Part shown: in pieces, positions 1-7,819 of the stretch
Position numbering within the stretch: the first letter of the stretch is position 1
How the letters are laid out: the number at the start of each line of letters is the position of its first letter
Assembly: GCA_029262005.1 (NCBI GenBank)
Contig: JAJDAG010000022.1
Span: forward strand, 1 to 64,000
DNA length: 64,000 nucleotides
Direction of reading: 5' to 3'
Source: Candidatus Zhuqueibacterota bacterium
Lineage (GTDB): Bacteria > Zhuqueibacterota > Zhuqueibacteria > Oceanimicrobiales > Oceanimicrobiaceae
Notes under the pieces: model-generated
What the model was told of the DNA's origin: nothing
The model's input: the letters and a program-made list of their open reading frames with translations, nothing else
Databases searched by the model: none
Program-made: the position numbers and the translations under genes

Positions 1-82
1 TGGGTTAATTGCTTATAGGGCATTACGTGCTCCAGTTTGTGGTTTTGGTCAATTGCGAACTTAATATAATGCAATTAACCCA
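1..82. repeat. Inverted repeat at window edge
   Basis: Bases 1-12 (TGGGTTAATTGC) are the exact reverse complement of bases 71-82, and the right arm is followed by five T residues. The 58-base interior is AT-rich and not coding. It may be the terminator of a gene to the left or an end of a palindromic repeat that continues outside the window; the sequence cannot decide between these. Confidence 0.5.
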
Positions 83-130
83 TTTTTAAAACTGTCGCAC
101 TTGGAACTTGAAACTAAGCAATATAAAAAA

Positions 131-523
131 ATGATGATTCAATTAAATCCGTACCAACGGAAGCGGAGTCTGAGCTGTCCGTTGTCTTTTGTCGCCCTGC
201 CACCGCCTCTGCAAGCGTGTGATCTGCTTTTCGCTAGCGAAAAAGATGCTTCTTCGATAGAATTTCGACTTGCGGCAATCCTGGAGAAAACGCCGGTGGA
301 GCCTGGGAACAGTTTTGAATTGCTTATCACCTCGCCGTTTAACAACATCACTGAGCCCGAAACGGGGGTGTTTGAATTTTACAACTCCAGGCGTTTCGTG
401 TGCGCTTCCGGTGCAGCGTCCGGCCAATTTCGAAAGTTTGCCAGGGAGCACTTTGAGACCACGCTCACACTCCGATACCCCGCTGATTCAATTGCACCAT
501 TTATTCTGATGGGGTGGCGCTAA
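131..523 (+). CDS. Unrecognised small protein coupled to a response regulator
   Basis: A 130-residue protein that I do not recognise. A TTG at 101 opens the frame earlier, but ATG at 131 (or 134) is the more natural start; no clear ribosome site precedes either. It has no signal peptide, membrane segment or familiar motif. The N-terminus is basic (YQRKR), the centre is mixed, and the C-terminal half has an FEFYNSRRFV stretch and a Phe/Arg-rich segment. Its stop codon TAA shares its last base with the ATG of the next gene, so the two are probably translated together. This suggests a partner or regulator of the downstream receiver protein, but no function can be assigned. Confidence 0.55.
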   Translation: MMIQLNPYQRKRSLSCPLSFVALPPPLQACDLLFASEKDASSIEFRLAAILEKTPVEPGNSFELLITSPFNNITEPETGVFEFYNSRRFVCASGAASGQFRKFAREHFETTLTLRYPADSIAPFILMGWR

Positions 524-900
524 TGAGCCCATCACAAGCGAAAGAACAAGTATTGCTGGTTGTTACCGAACCTTGTGTCAGTGACTTCCTTGCGAAATGT
601 ATAGCGAGGAACGGCTATGAGGTCATTACTACTGAAAACGGTTTGGAGGCATTGATGTGCTGCTGTAATCAGCCTGTCCCTGTGATTGTAACCGACATGA
701 ATATGCCGGTTATGGATGGTCTTGAGTTGATAACGACTGTAAAGAATCAGTTTCCTCTGACAAAAGTGATTGCAATGTCGAGTGATGACATGCTTCTCGA
801 GAAAGCGTCAGAACTAGGGGCGTCTATCATTCAGAAGCCAATTCGTCAAAACGAATTGATTGCTCTGATTCAGAACACGTTTACTTCTGAACTTGATTAA
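523..900 (+). CDS. Stand-alone response-regulator receiver protein with degenerate acidic pocket
   Basis: A single CheY-like receiver domain of 125 residues with no output domain. The phospho-acceptor is Asp58 in the TDMNMPVMDG context, the switch Ser/Thr lies in AMSS (86-87) and the conserved lysine is Lys105 in QKP. The usual pair of acidic residues after the first strand is Thr15-Glu16, so magnesium binding and phosphorylation may be weakened. Three consecutive cysteines (46-48) are unusual. The start is ATG 523, overlapping the upstream TAA by one base, with a GGGGTGG ribosome site at 511-517; the GTG at 514 lies inside that site. Its last codons fall in a dispersed repeat. Such proteins usually act by protein contact; the partner kinase is not evident here. 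Confidence 0.8.
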   Translation: MSPSQAKEQVLLVVTEPCVSDFLAKCIARNGYEVITTENGLEALMCCCNQPVPVIVTDMNMPVMDGLELITTVKNQFPLTKVIAMSSDDMLLEKASELGASIIQKPIRQNELIALIQNTFTSELD

Positions 901-1037
901 TTCACAAATCGACAATTTACGGTCACAAATTATGAGTCGGGTTGTCATTCAGGAGGCGTCTTTGTAATAAAGTAAACTGCTGTGAATCAAAAGGATTCCT
1001 CCTGAATGACAAAGAGGTTGTGAATTATTCAGGATAG
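891..1037 (+). repeat. Palindromic dispersed element, copy 1
   Basis: One of five copies of an element of about 130 bp. The core is a perfect 13-bp stem, GTCATTCAGGAGG at 944-956 pairing with 998-1010. It is flanked by a TTCACAAAT-type left end and a conserved right end reading GTGAATTATTCAGGATAG. Related copies lie at 8976-9114, 17451-17577, 23930-24018 (inverted) and 46844-46971. The left end starts within the last codons of the receiver gene. Confidence 0.8.
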
Positions 1038-1074
1038 CTATTGTTGATTGAAACTTCAAATCGAAAGGAGTCAA

Positions 1075-1827
1075 ATGACGCTGAATGCAAAACCAATTGT
1101 AATCATCAGTTGGCTGGTCGCTGCGATGCTGCTGTCCTGTGTAAATGCGAAAAAAACTGGAAACGCACAACCGCAGGAGGAAACACACCGGCCACCAGCG
1201 ATGGCCGAACTGTGGCAGGAATTTACCCGTGCCCACGATCAGTGGACTGTTGACTGGAATGAAGCCACCGGAACGCCACATCGGGCTACGGGACCGGCCA
1301 TTCGGATTCCCGGGTTTACAAAGATTACAAAAGAGAATATTGAGGATGCAGCATGGAAATTCCTGACTGAGAACCAGAAGATTATGGGAGTCGAGCCTAA
1401 TAAACTAAAATTGATACGTGCAAATGAAGTAAATGACCGCTGGTACGTCTCATATAAACAAATCGAGCACGGCCTTGAAGTGCTGAAGTCAGAGGTGGAA
1501 TTGCGCATTTTCAGGAATGGCAAAGTTATGGCTTTTGGCGCGGACTTTTTCGGCCATATCGATGTTTCCCCATCGGCTACAATCTCGCGGCAGTCCGCAC
1601 GGCAACACGCCATTTCCGAGCGGAATTTCAACCCGGAAACCGACAGTGTTGACGGAGACAGCACACTCTACTACCTGCCTGTGATCCTCGGCAAAGCCAT
1701 AGACTATTATCTCGTGTACAGGGTGGAAGTAAAGGTGAAGCAGCCATTGGGCAACTACATTATCCTTGTTGACGCTCACAGTGGCGAGATCAGAGAACGT
1801 CGCAATCTTGTTCGTCACAGCAATTAG
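1075..1827 (+). CDS. Lipoprotein with protease-propeptide (FTP/PepSY-like) domains and no protease
   Basis: A 250-residue exported protein. The start is ATG 1075 with GAAAGGAG six bases upstream; the TTG at 1048 extends it into non-coding sequence. Residues 7-22 form a lipoprotein signal with lipobox LLSC (Cys22). The body resembles the N-terminal prosequence of thermolysin-type metallopeptidases: an FTP-like segment at about 75-145 (LTENQKIMGV, then a WYVSYKQIEHGLEV stretch) and a PepSY-like segment ending in the typical VDAHSGEI motif at about 237. In M4 peptidases the HEXXH catalytic domain follows, but here the gene stops about 13 residues later. It may be a free inhibitor or chaperone, or the remnant of a protease gene. 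The domain assignment is by motif and should be treated as likely, not proven. Confidence 0.65.
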   Translation: MTLNAKPIVIISWLVAAMLLSCVNAKKTGNAQPQEETHRPPAMAELWQEFTRAHDQWTVDWNEATGTPHRATGPAIRIPGFTKITKENIEDAAWKFLTENQKIMGVEPNKLKLIRANEVNDRWYVSYKQIEHGLEVLKSEVELRIFRNGKVMAFGADFFGHIDVSPSATISRQSARQHAISERNFNPETDSVDGDSTLYYLPVILGKAIDYYLVYRVEVKVKQPLGNYIILVDAHSGEIRERRNLVRHSN

Positions 1828-4550
1828 TGAAACTGTAACTCCACGGAAAGCGAAGGCGTAAAGCCCAGCAGTTTCACGTCCACAGCTTTCAGCTCCCCAC
1901 GCTCGACTTTGAAATGCCGGTACCAGAGATTGTCGCGGTTAAACAGATTGTAAATGGAAAAACCGATTTTACCGGAGAGATGCTTGCCGCTGAATTTACG
2001 CGAAATACTCAAGTCAAGTCGTTGTGACACCGGCAGACGACTTTGATTACGTTTTCCCGGGGGTATCAGAAAATAAGCCGTTGTAAAATCGTCCTTCATT
2101 GCTTCTACCTGCGGTATTGTGTACGGCCGGCCGGACGAAATTTGCCAGGTGGTCGAAAAAGACCAGGCTCTTTTAGCGTAGCTGCCGACAAGCTTAATTT
2201 GATGCGGGATGTCTGTGGTGGTCGAATACTCTGAATCTCCCAAAATTCGATTTTGCTGAAGCCGGGTCCGGTTATAGCTGTAACTCAGCCAGCCGGTAAT
2301 GTCTTGCATGTTTCTCTGTAAAATAATATCTACACCCTTGGCATAGCCTTCTCTTTGACCAAAAAAGGGCAAAGAGACCAAACTTCCGTCATCCAGTGTG
2401 ATGTCATTTTGCAATTCAACCAAACCACGCAGATTTTTTTGATAGACTTCAAGATCAAACAGCCAGCCATTTTGTTGCCAGTGCGTGCCAAGAACGAAGT
2501 GGTCCGAAAACCCCGGATCCAGTTCGGAGCCATCGGCCAAAATCCATGGAATCTCTCGGCCGAAGAACTGAAATTCATCGACAAAATTGAGCAGGAATTG
2601 GTTGTATTTTCCCCAGGCGCCTTTAAAGGATAGTGCGTCTGAAGCGTGCGCAGTAAACGAAAGGCGCGGCTGCCAGTAAACCTTCTCCGTTTGATCGTAG
2701 TATGTCGTTCGCAATCCTAAATTAGCCTTTAACCTTCGACCGATTTGCCAATCATTTTCAAAATAAAAAGACAGGTCGGACGCCTCGGAAAACTCGCTAA
2801 ATTCCTCGTCAAAGAAATGGTCAAACTGATGCCAGGAGGTTTTGATTTTCGAATATTCAGCTCCGAAAGACAAACCGAGATTAGGGTGAATCTGCAAATC
2901 ATGCCGCCAACTGCCGGCAAAACTTTCAAGATTGTTTTCGTACTCCTGAAAATCGAGAGTGGAATCAACTTGTCCAATGTCGTTCCCCTCTGAGGTAAGC
3001 ATCTGGTCCCGGGTCTCGTAATTGGTGGCATAGTCCGAGAACGTTAGCTGCAATGCGGAACTGTATCCCGTGTTCCATTGCCGGTGCCATTTTGCACTGG
3101 CGCTTTCGCTGGCTGACTTGTTTTTTTCCGTGCTGAGATAACTTTCGAAAAACACGAGTTTGCTGCCAATATCGTCTGAACCCAGGTAGGTGCTGAAAGT
3201 TATAATGTCTTTTTTCGAAGGCAAAAACGTGAGCTTGCCAATAAAGTCATAAAAAGAAATATCGGCAGAATGTGATTCTTCGACTTGCCCGGTCTCAGGG
3301 GGGGAGGGATCGACAACATCCGTATTTACCTCAAAACCGCCAAAGTAGATAAAATCAGGAAAGTATGGTTCAGTAGCAAATAATTTTTCGTGCAGTTTTT
3401 TCGAAAGGTCCGGGTTGTACGAATGACGGCCGGCCAGAAAAAGCGCGCCTTTTCCACCCAGCGGAATTTTCAAACTGCCCTTGCCATTTATCTGGCTAAC
3501 GCCGACACCCAAACCAGGCTTACTGAAACTGCCGGTTTTCGAAGTCAGCTCCATGACCCCGGACAGCCTGCCGCCGTATCTTGCCGGAAAGCCACTTTTG
3601 TAAATCCGCACATCTTTGACGGCATCTGCGCTGAACGCGCTCAAAAGGCCAAAAGAATGACTCACATTGTAGATTGGCATTCCGTCCAGCAAAACGAGAT
3701 TATCCAAAGATGAGCTGCCTCTTATGGTAATTCCGGATGCGCCGCTTGTGCCGCCGGTTATGCCCGGCAGAAGTTCGATGGAGCGCAGAATATCATTTTC
3801 GCCCAAACCAGGCAAATCGTCAAAGCTTCTGGCAGAAATGGCCAGTTGACTCGGCTCAGGGCTCACCTGGAATATTTCCCGGTTGAAGGCCTCAACCGTA
3901 ACGGGCCCCAGTTGCAACGGCTGATACGATAACTCAATATCGATCTCCGGCCGCAGATTTGTTGGATCGACCACTGCTGTTCCTGTAGCGTATCCGATAT
4001 AGTTCACCTCCAGGGTACACAACCTGGTTGGCACGTGTAACAAAGCAAAATATCCTTGTTGATCAGAAGTTGTGCCGGCATCCAGGTGAGCGAGCTGGAT
4101 GTTTGCAAACGGCAAAGTTTCCCCGGTTTCCGAATCCAGAACTCTGCCACTAATGTCAAAGTGCTGAATAGTGTGTTTATTGTAAAAATAAAACTGTCCT
4201 TTTCCCAGTTTTTTAAAAGCCAGGTGGGTGTTTTGCAAAATTCGTAAAAGCACGTTTTCAATAGAACTGTTTGAGAAGTCTCCGGTAACCGAAACGTTCC
4301 TGACGAGCTCATCACCATACAAAATGTCAACTTTGTAGAGTTGCGACAACTTCTCCACGACCACCCGGAGCGGTGTGTTTTTAACCTTCAATGTTGTTGG
4401 GGAAGGATGTTTTTTCTGTGCGCTGGTTGTGTGCGCTGAAAGGAAAACACAACTGACTATAAGAATGAATATAAAAGAGGCGTTTTTTTTCAAATGGAAC
4501 CAGCGGGTTTTAGTGTTTTTATTGATAAATAAAATAGTTGCCGTTTTCAA
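1824..4550 (-). CDS. TonB-dependent outer-membrane receptor with STN signalling domain (FecA-like)
   Basis: An outer-membrane gated transporter of about 900 residues. In order: signal peptide ending near SAQ (about 44), STN domain (about 52-122) that in FecA-type receptors contacts the FecR anti-sigma factor across the periplasm, carboxypeptidase-regulatory-like domain (about 133-215), plug (about 240-345, with the LLDGMPIYN motif) and a beta-barrel to the C-terminus. The frame opens at TTG 4550, overlapping fecR by 32 bases. A second TTG at 4493 would give a compact signal peptide beginning MKKNASF and a 25-base gap; neither has a strong ribosome site. The gene converges on the propeptide lipoprotein with a 4-base overlap and no terminator. 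The substrate is unknown; no SusD-like gene is present, which argues against a glycan system. Confidence 0.9.
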   Translation of the reverse strand: MKTATILFINKNTKTRWFHLKKNASFIFILIVSCVFLSAHTTSAQKKHPSPTTLKVKNTPLRVVVEKLSQLYKVDILYGDELVRNVSVTGDFSNSSIENVLLRILQNTHLAFKKLGKGQFYFYNKHTIQHFDISGRVLDSETGETLPFANIQLAHLDAGTTSDQQGYFALLHVPTRLCTLEVNYIGYATGTAVVDPTNLRPEIDIELSYQPLQLGPVTVEAFNREIFQVSPEPSQLAISARSFDDLPGLGENDILRSIELLPGITGGTSGASGITIRGSSSLDNLVLLDGMPIYNVSHSFGLLSAFSADAVKDVRIYKSGFPARYGGRLSGVMELTSKTGSFSKPGLGVGVSQINGKGSLKIPLGGKGALFLAGRHSYNPDLSKKLHEKLFATEPYFPDFIYFGGFEVNTDVVDPSPPETGQVEESHSADISFYDFIGKLTFLPSKKDIITFSTYLGSDDIGSKLVFFESYLSTEKNKSASESASAKWHRQWNTGYSSALQLTFSDYATNYETRDQMLTSEGNDIGQVDSTLDFQEYENNLESFAGSWRHDLQIHPNLGLSFGAEYSKIKTSWHQFDHFFDEEFSEFSEASDLSFYFENDWQIGRRLKANLGLRTTYYDQTEKVYWQPRLSFTAHASDALSFKGAWGKYNQFLLNFVDEFQFFGREIPWILADGSELDPGFSDHFVLGTHWQQNGWLFDLEVYQKNLRGLVELQNDITLDDGSLVSLPFFGQREGYAKGVDIILQRNMQDITGWLSYSYNRTRLQQNRILGDSEYSTTTDIPHQIKLVGSYAKRAWSFSTTWQISSGRPYTIPQVEAMKDDFTTAYFLIPPGKRNQSRLPVSQRLDLSISRKFSGKHLSGKIGFSIYNLFNRDNLWYRHFKVERGELKAVDVKLLGFTPSLSVELQFH

Positions 4551-5535
4551 ACCTGTATTTGAGATTTAAAGTCCGGCAAAATACAGCCATGGTTGTGTCA
4601 ATTTGCTGCTCCTTGAACACACCCGACATGGAACGTTCGCCAAGAGAGGGTGCTTGCAATCTTATATTGGTGTCGTATCGTCTTTGCATTTCTGCTATGA
4701 TTTCACGTAGCGGTGTCTGATGGAAAACAAAACGGCTGTTCAGCCAGCCGATGAGATAGTTTGCATCGACCGGTTCAACCGGCGTCGGATTTTTTTCCAT
4801 GAAAACAATGCTCTTTTCATTGGCCTCCAAGACCACTTTATCAGGCGAGTTAGTTGAGAGAGCTTGCAGTTGAACACGGCCTTCTTTGACGATGACCCGG
4901 GTTTGGTTGTCGCGAGCATGAACGTCAAAGCTCGTTCCCAAAACACGAATTTGTGCATTTTCGGTTTGAACCACAAACGGACGCCCGTCATGTGCGACCT
5001 TGAAAAATGCCTGTCCCTGCAAAAATACCAGCCGCACCGAATCTTGCAGCCCTGCCAAAAACCTGACTTCACTGGCAGAATTTAGTTGCACTAAAGTACC
5101 ATCGGGAAGTTCGACGTTTTTTCGCTCAGCATTTTGCGTTGCGTAAACCTGCCGGCTATCGATATTAAGGAAAACCCGGGAAACTGTCAATACGAAAATA
5201 GCGGCTGCGGCCACGGCAGCCCAGCGCACGCCCCTGCTTTGAGTGAAACGCTGTGTTCCAACAGTCTGCGGCTGCTTTATTGGCAGAATTCGAGCCTTTT
5301 CTTCAGGAATTCTGATTCCAAGGCGAGCCTGGATCGCTGACCATTCCGCCTGAATATCCGGAAGCTCTGCAGAATGCTTTGGTTGCGTTCGCTCCCAGAT
5401 TTTTTCAATTTCCGCATAAACCTGGCGGTTTTCGCCCGACTCGTGCAACCATTTTTGCAGCAATTTTTCTTCCGCTGCACTCGACTGCCCGGCAAAATGT
5501 TTGTTGATTAAATTTTGGAGTTCTTCTTCCATCAT
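4519..5535 (-). CDS. FecR-family anti-sigma factor
   Basis: A 338-residue membrane regulator. Residues 1-75 form the cytoplasmic anti-sigma segment (FAGQSSAAEEKLLQKWL), a single membrane helix lies near 103-125, and the periplasmic FecR domain runs about 135-240 (VELPDGTLVQLNSAS, GTSFDVHA, VKEGRVQL). A C-terminal DUF4974-type domain is also present. In the family, the C-terminal part senses a receptor STN domain and releases the ECF sigma factor. The gene lies directly upstream of the STN receptor and downstream of a sigma gene, as expected, but a lipoprotein gene separates it from the sigma factor. The start is ATG 5535; a second ATG is adjacent at 5532. Confidence 0.92.
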   Translation of the reverse strand: MMEEELQNLINKHFAGQSSAAEEKLLQKWLHESGENRQVYAEIEKIWERTQPKHSAELPDIQAEWSAIQARLGIRIPEEKARILPIKQPQTVGTQRFTQSRGVRWAAVAAAAIFVLTVSRVFLNIDSRQVYATQNAERKNVELPDGTLVQLNSASEVRFLAGLQDSVRLVFLQGQAFFKVAHDGRPFVVQTENAQIRVLGTSFDVHARDNQTRVIVKEGRVQLQALSTNSPDKVVLEANEKSIVFMEKNPTPVEPVDANYLIGWLNSRFVFHQTPLREIIAEMQRRYDTNIRLQAPSLGERSMSGVFKEQQIDTTMAVFCRTLNLKYRFENGNYFIYQ

Positions 5536-5687
5536 GATTAGTCTGGGGTTAATAAAAATTCTTTGTCTTCCTCTCCTCTGCGTAACTTCTTCACGTTAGG
5601 GTCACCCCAAACGAAAACCTTGACCACGAAGCCCACTAAACAAGACCGTTGTAGCGAGCTCCGTGGCGTTGGTAGGGAGCAAATCAG

Positions 5688-6677
5688 CTATTGCACCGTT
5701 ACTTGAGCGGCGTCTCCAGTATGAATTTCGATAGCGACTTTGGTGTTCTCTTTTTCGACAACATTTATTTGGTAACTATATAGATCGATCAGGAGAATAA
5801 ATTGGCCATCCTTATTGCCTGAGAGCTTTCCAAGATCTTCTGCCGAAATAGTGTATTCACCGGCAGCTGCATCAACATTTTTCATGATCCCTTCTGGATA
5901 CTCATGGTACTCAAATCCAATCGAGTCCGTATCGCAAAATGTCGAGTCATGCTCAAAATATTCGAGATAGGGATCGGACCAAACAGAAAGAAACAGCTCC
6001 TCTCCCGACCGTCCTGCAGGCCAGGTTATTGTGAGCGGCTGATTGCGATCATGGGTCGATTCATTTGCCGGACCTGTAATCTCGACTGCTTCGTTCGGCG
6101 TGGTTATCTCTGCCGACAGAGCTGGGATTTTGTCGGCGCCAGTCGCCTCAAACCGATACGTTTCTCCAGGGAAGAAGGGTATGTCGGCCATAGCCGAACC
6201 GTCGGTACTGTCATAACTCCAGAAATCATGCAAAGTATAAAAAACTTCACCAAACCCCTGGTCGTCGTATTTTTTCAGTTCCGTGGTGGTTTGGGCATAA
6301 TGCACCGAAACGGTTCCCATATCAAAGCTAAATGGCTCTGTGAAATTGGTGTCCGAAAAGGCTGACTCATTTATGGCAATGGCAAAAGCATCGCTGAAGG
6401 TTCTTGGCTGCCCATTGTCGTCATGATATGGCGTCCACATTAAAGAAAAGATGACATCGGCATCATCAATGTCCATGCCCGTGGCCTCGAAAGCCTTCAT
6501 TTGTTTCTTGAGACCCGGGTGTTTCAGATTCAAATTATCAACCAGGTTTCGTTGTGTTGTCGATGGGTCGGTTTTGTCGTTTTTGGTGTTGAGAGCCATA
6601 TCACTGCCGTTACAACCTAGACCAACCACCATAAACACGCAAAGCACTAGCCATGCATGGGTTTTCAGTATGTTCAT
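5688..6677 (-). CDS. Lipoprotein of unknown function inside an ECF-sigma/FecR locus
   Basis: A 329-residue exported protein not recognised by family. Residues 1-22 form a signal peptide with a lipobox-like VGLGC (Cys22), so it is probably anchored to a membrane. A strong ribosome site (AAGGAG, nine bases from ATG 6677) supports the start. The mature part is rich in Asp, Glu and Thr. The segment around residues 190-240 (ITGPANESTHDRNQPLTITW) resembles the opening of an immunoglobulin/fibronectin-like fold. Placement between the sigma factor and FecR is unusual, since the two are normally adjacent. A role in substrate capture or signal modulation for the downstream receptor is inference only. 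Confidence 0.7.
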   Translation of the reverse strand: MNILKTHAWLVLCVFMVVGLGCNGSDMALNTKNDKTDPSTTQRNLVDNLNLKHPGLKKQMKAFEATGMDIDDADVIFSLMWTPYHDDNGQPRTFSDAFAIAINESAFSDTNFTEPFSFDMGTVSVHYAQTTTELKKYDDQGFGEVFYTLHDFWSYDSTDGSAMADIPFFPGETYRFEATGADKIPALSAEITTPNEAVEITGPANESTHDRNQPLTITWPAGRSGEELFLSVWSDPYLEYFEHDSTFCDTDSIGFEYHEYPEGIMKNVDAAAGEYTISAEDLGKLSGNKDGQFILLIDLYSYQINVVEKENTKVAIEIHTGDAAQVTVQ

Positions 6678-6878
6678 TTGTTTGTACTCCTTAACTTGGG
6701 TTAATGATGCAGTACGCTATCATTTTTGACTTCAGCTCCCGATTAAATTATGGGCCCTATAATTACCAGCAACCTGTACCGCATTCAACCCTTACTACAG
6801 CCTACTCAAAATAAACCCTACAACTAAAGAAATTCCAGCGTAGCACTAATCTTCAAAGAATCCTTTGGTAATTTCAAA

Positions 6879-7448
6879 TCAAAAGTAATCCCACAAAGTA
6901 ATGAACAGAGCCATCAAATGTTTGAGATTACTACGCAATGATTTTAGGGCGCGGCTCATATATTTTTCAACCGTCTTTATTGAAACGCCCAAAACATCCG
7001 CGATCTCCGCGTACTTCAACCCTTCAAACCTGTTCATGGTGAAAATAGCCCGCTCTTTTTCCTGAAGGCCGTTGAGTATCTCTTCGATTTTATCCTCGGT
7101 TTCAAAATCGTATAAGTTATTCGCTACAGCCAGGTTTTCGTGACTCTCCAGGGAGTCAGCTTGTCTGAGTATCTTTTTTTTCAAATGATTAATTGCCAGG
7201 TTGCTTGCGGCCCGATAGAGATACGCTTTTATCGATTGGCTACTGTCCAAATTTTGCCGATTTTGCCAGACCCGCGTAAAAGTATCCTGAGTCAGATCCC
7301 TGGCCGTTTCATCTTCGCGTGTTCGCCGTACTATAAACCGGAAGATCGCTTCATAGTAACGGAAATAGAGCGTTTTAAACGCAGCACCGTCTGAGAGTCG
7401 GATGGACTCGGTCAACTGCTTGTCAGAAACATTTTCTGTGGTTTGCAT
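6879..7448 (-). CDS. ECF RNA polymerase sigma factor, FecI-like
   Basis: A 189-residue sigma-70 family protein with only regions 2 and 4. Region 2 (about 25-95) shows LYFRYYEAIFRFI and the DLTQDTFTRVW core-binding segment. Region 4 (about 125-178) has the helix-turn-helix YAEIADVLGVSIKTVEKYMSR. It is predicted to direct transcription of this fecR-receptor cluster when FecR is signalled. The AGGAGG ribosome site lies only two bases from ATG 7448, which is tight, but no better in-frame start exists. An extra lipoprotein gene separates it from its presumed anti-sigma factor. Confidence 0.92.
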   Translation of the reverse strand: MQTTENVSDKQLTESIRLSDGAAFKTLYFRYYEAIFRFIVRRTREDETARDLTQDTFTRVWQNRQNLDSSQSIKAYLYRAASNLAINHLKKKILRQADSLESHENLAVANNLYDFETEDKIEEILNGLQEKERAIFTMNRFEGLKYAEIADVLGVSIKTVEKYMSRALKSLRSNLKHLMALFITLWDYF

Positions 7449-7657
7449 TGCCTCCTGTTGTCGAAAAGGCGTATATTTAAAGCATGTTCAAATGCATACA
7501 ATAATTTCTGCTTAACAAACCTAACTGACTTATCTTTTTATAGTTTCCGGGCAATTAGTCTTACCGAAAACAGTCCGGGCAGATTCAAAAAGCATAACCT
7601 GAGTGCGAAGAGAAGACTTTCCAGATAGCCTGTGTCTAATCGAAAACTCGAATACTT

Positions 7658-7764
7658 CTGTCATTCCGGTTTTCCTTTACTCCGGAACTTCATCGTTTGA
7701 GCAGGAGATTCCCGTATAAATGATCGCGGGAATGTTTTCGCTCAAACACAAGTTTGGGGTGACA
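7658..7764. repeat. Composite palindromic element
   Basis: Nested inverted repeats lie in the gap between the sigma gene and the hydrolase gene. GTTTGAGC (7695-7702) pairs with 7740-7747, and inside it ATTCCCG (7708-7714) pairs with 7727-7733. An outer CTGTCATTCC-like arm pairs imperfectly with GGGGTGACAG near 7754-7763. The total span is about 105 bp. It may be another mobile palindrome family or a terminator for one of the flanking genes. The rest of the gap at 7449-7819 shows no gene. Confidence 0.5.
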
Positions 7765-7819
7765 GTTCTTCTCGGATGTACCACAATTTACATTTGAACA
7801 CTTCAATTCGAGCATGAGA

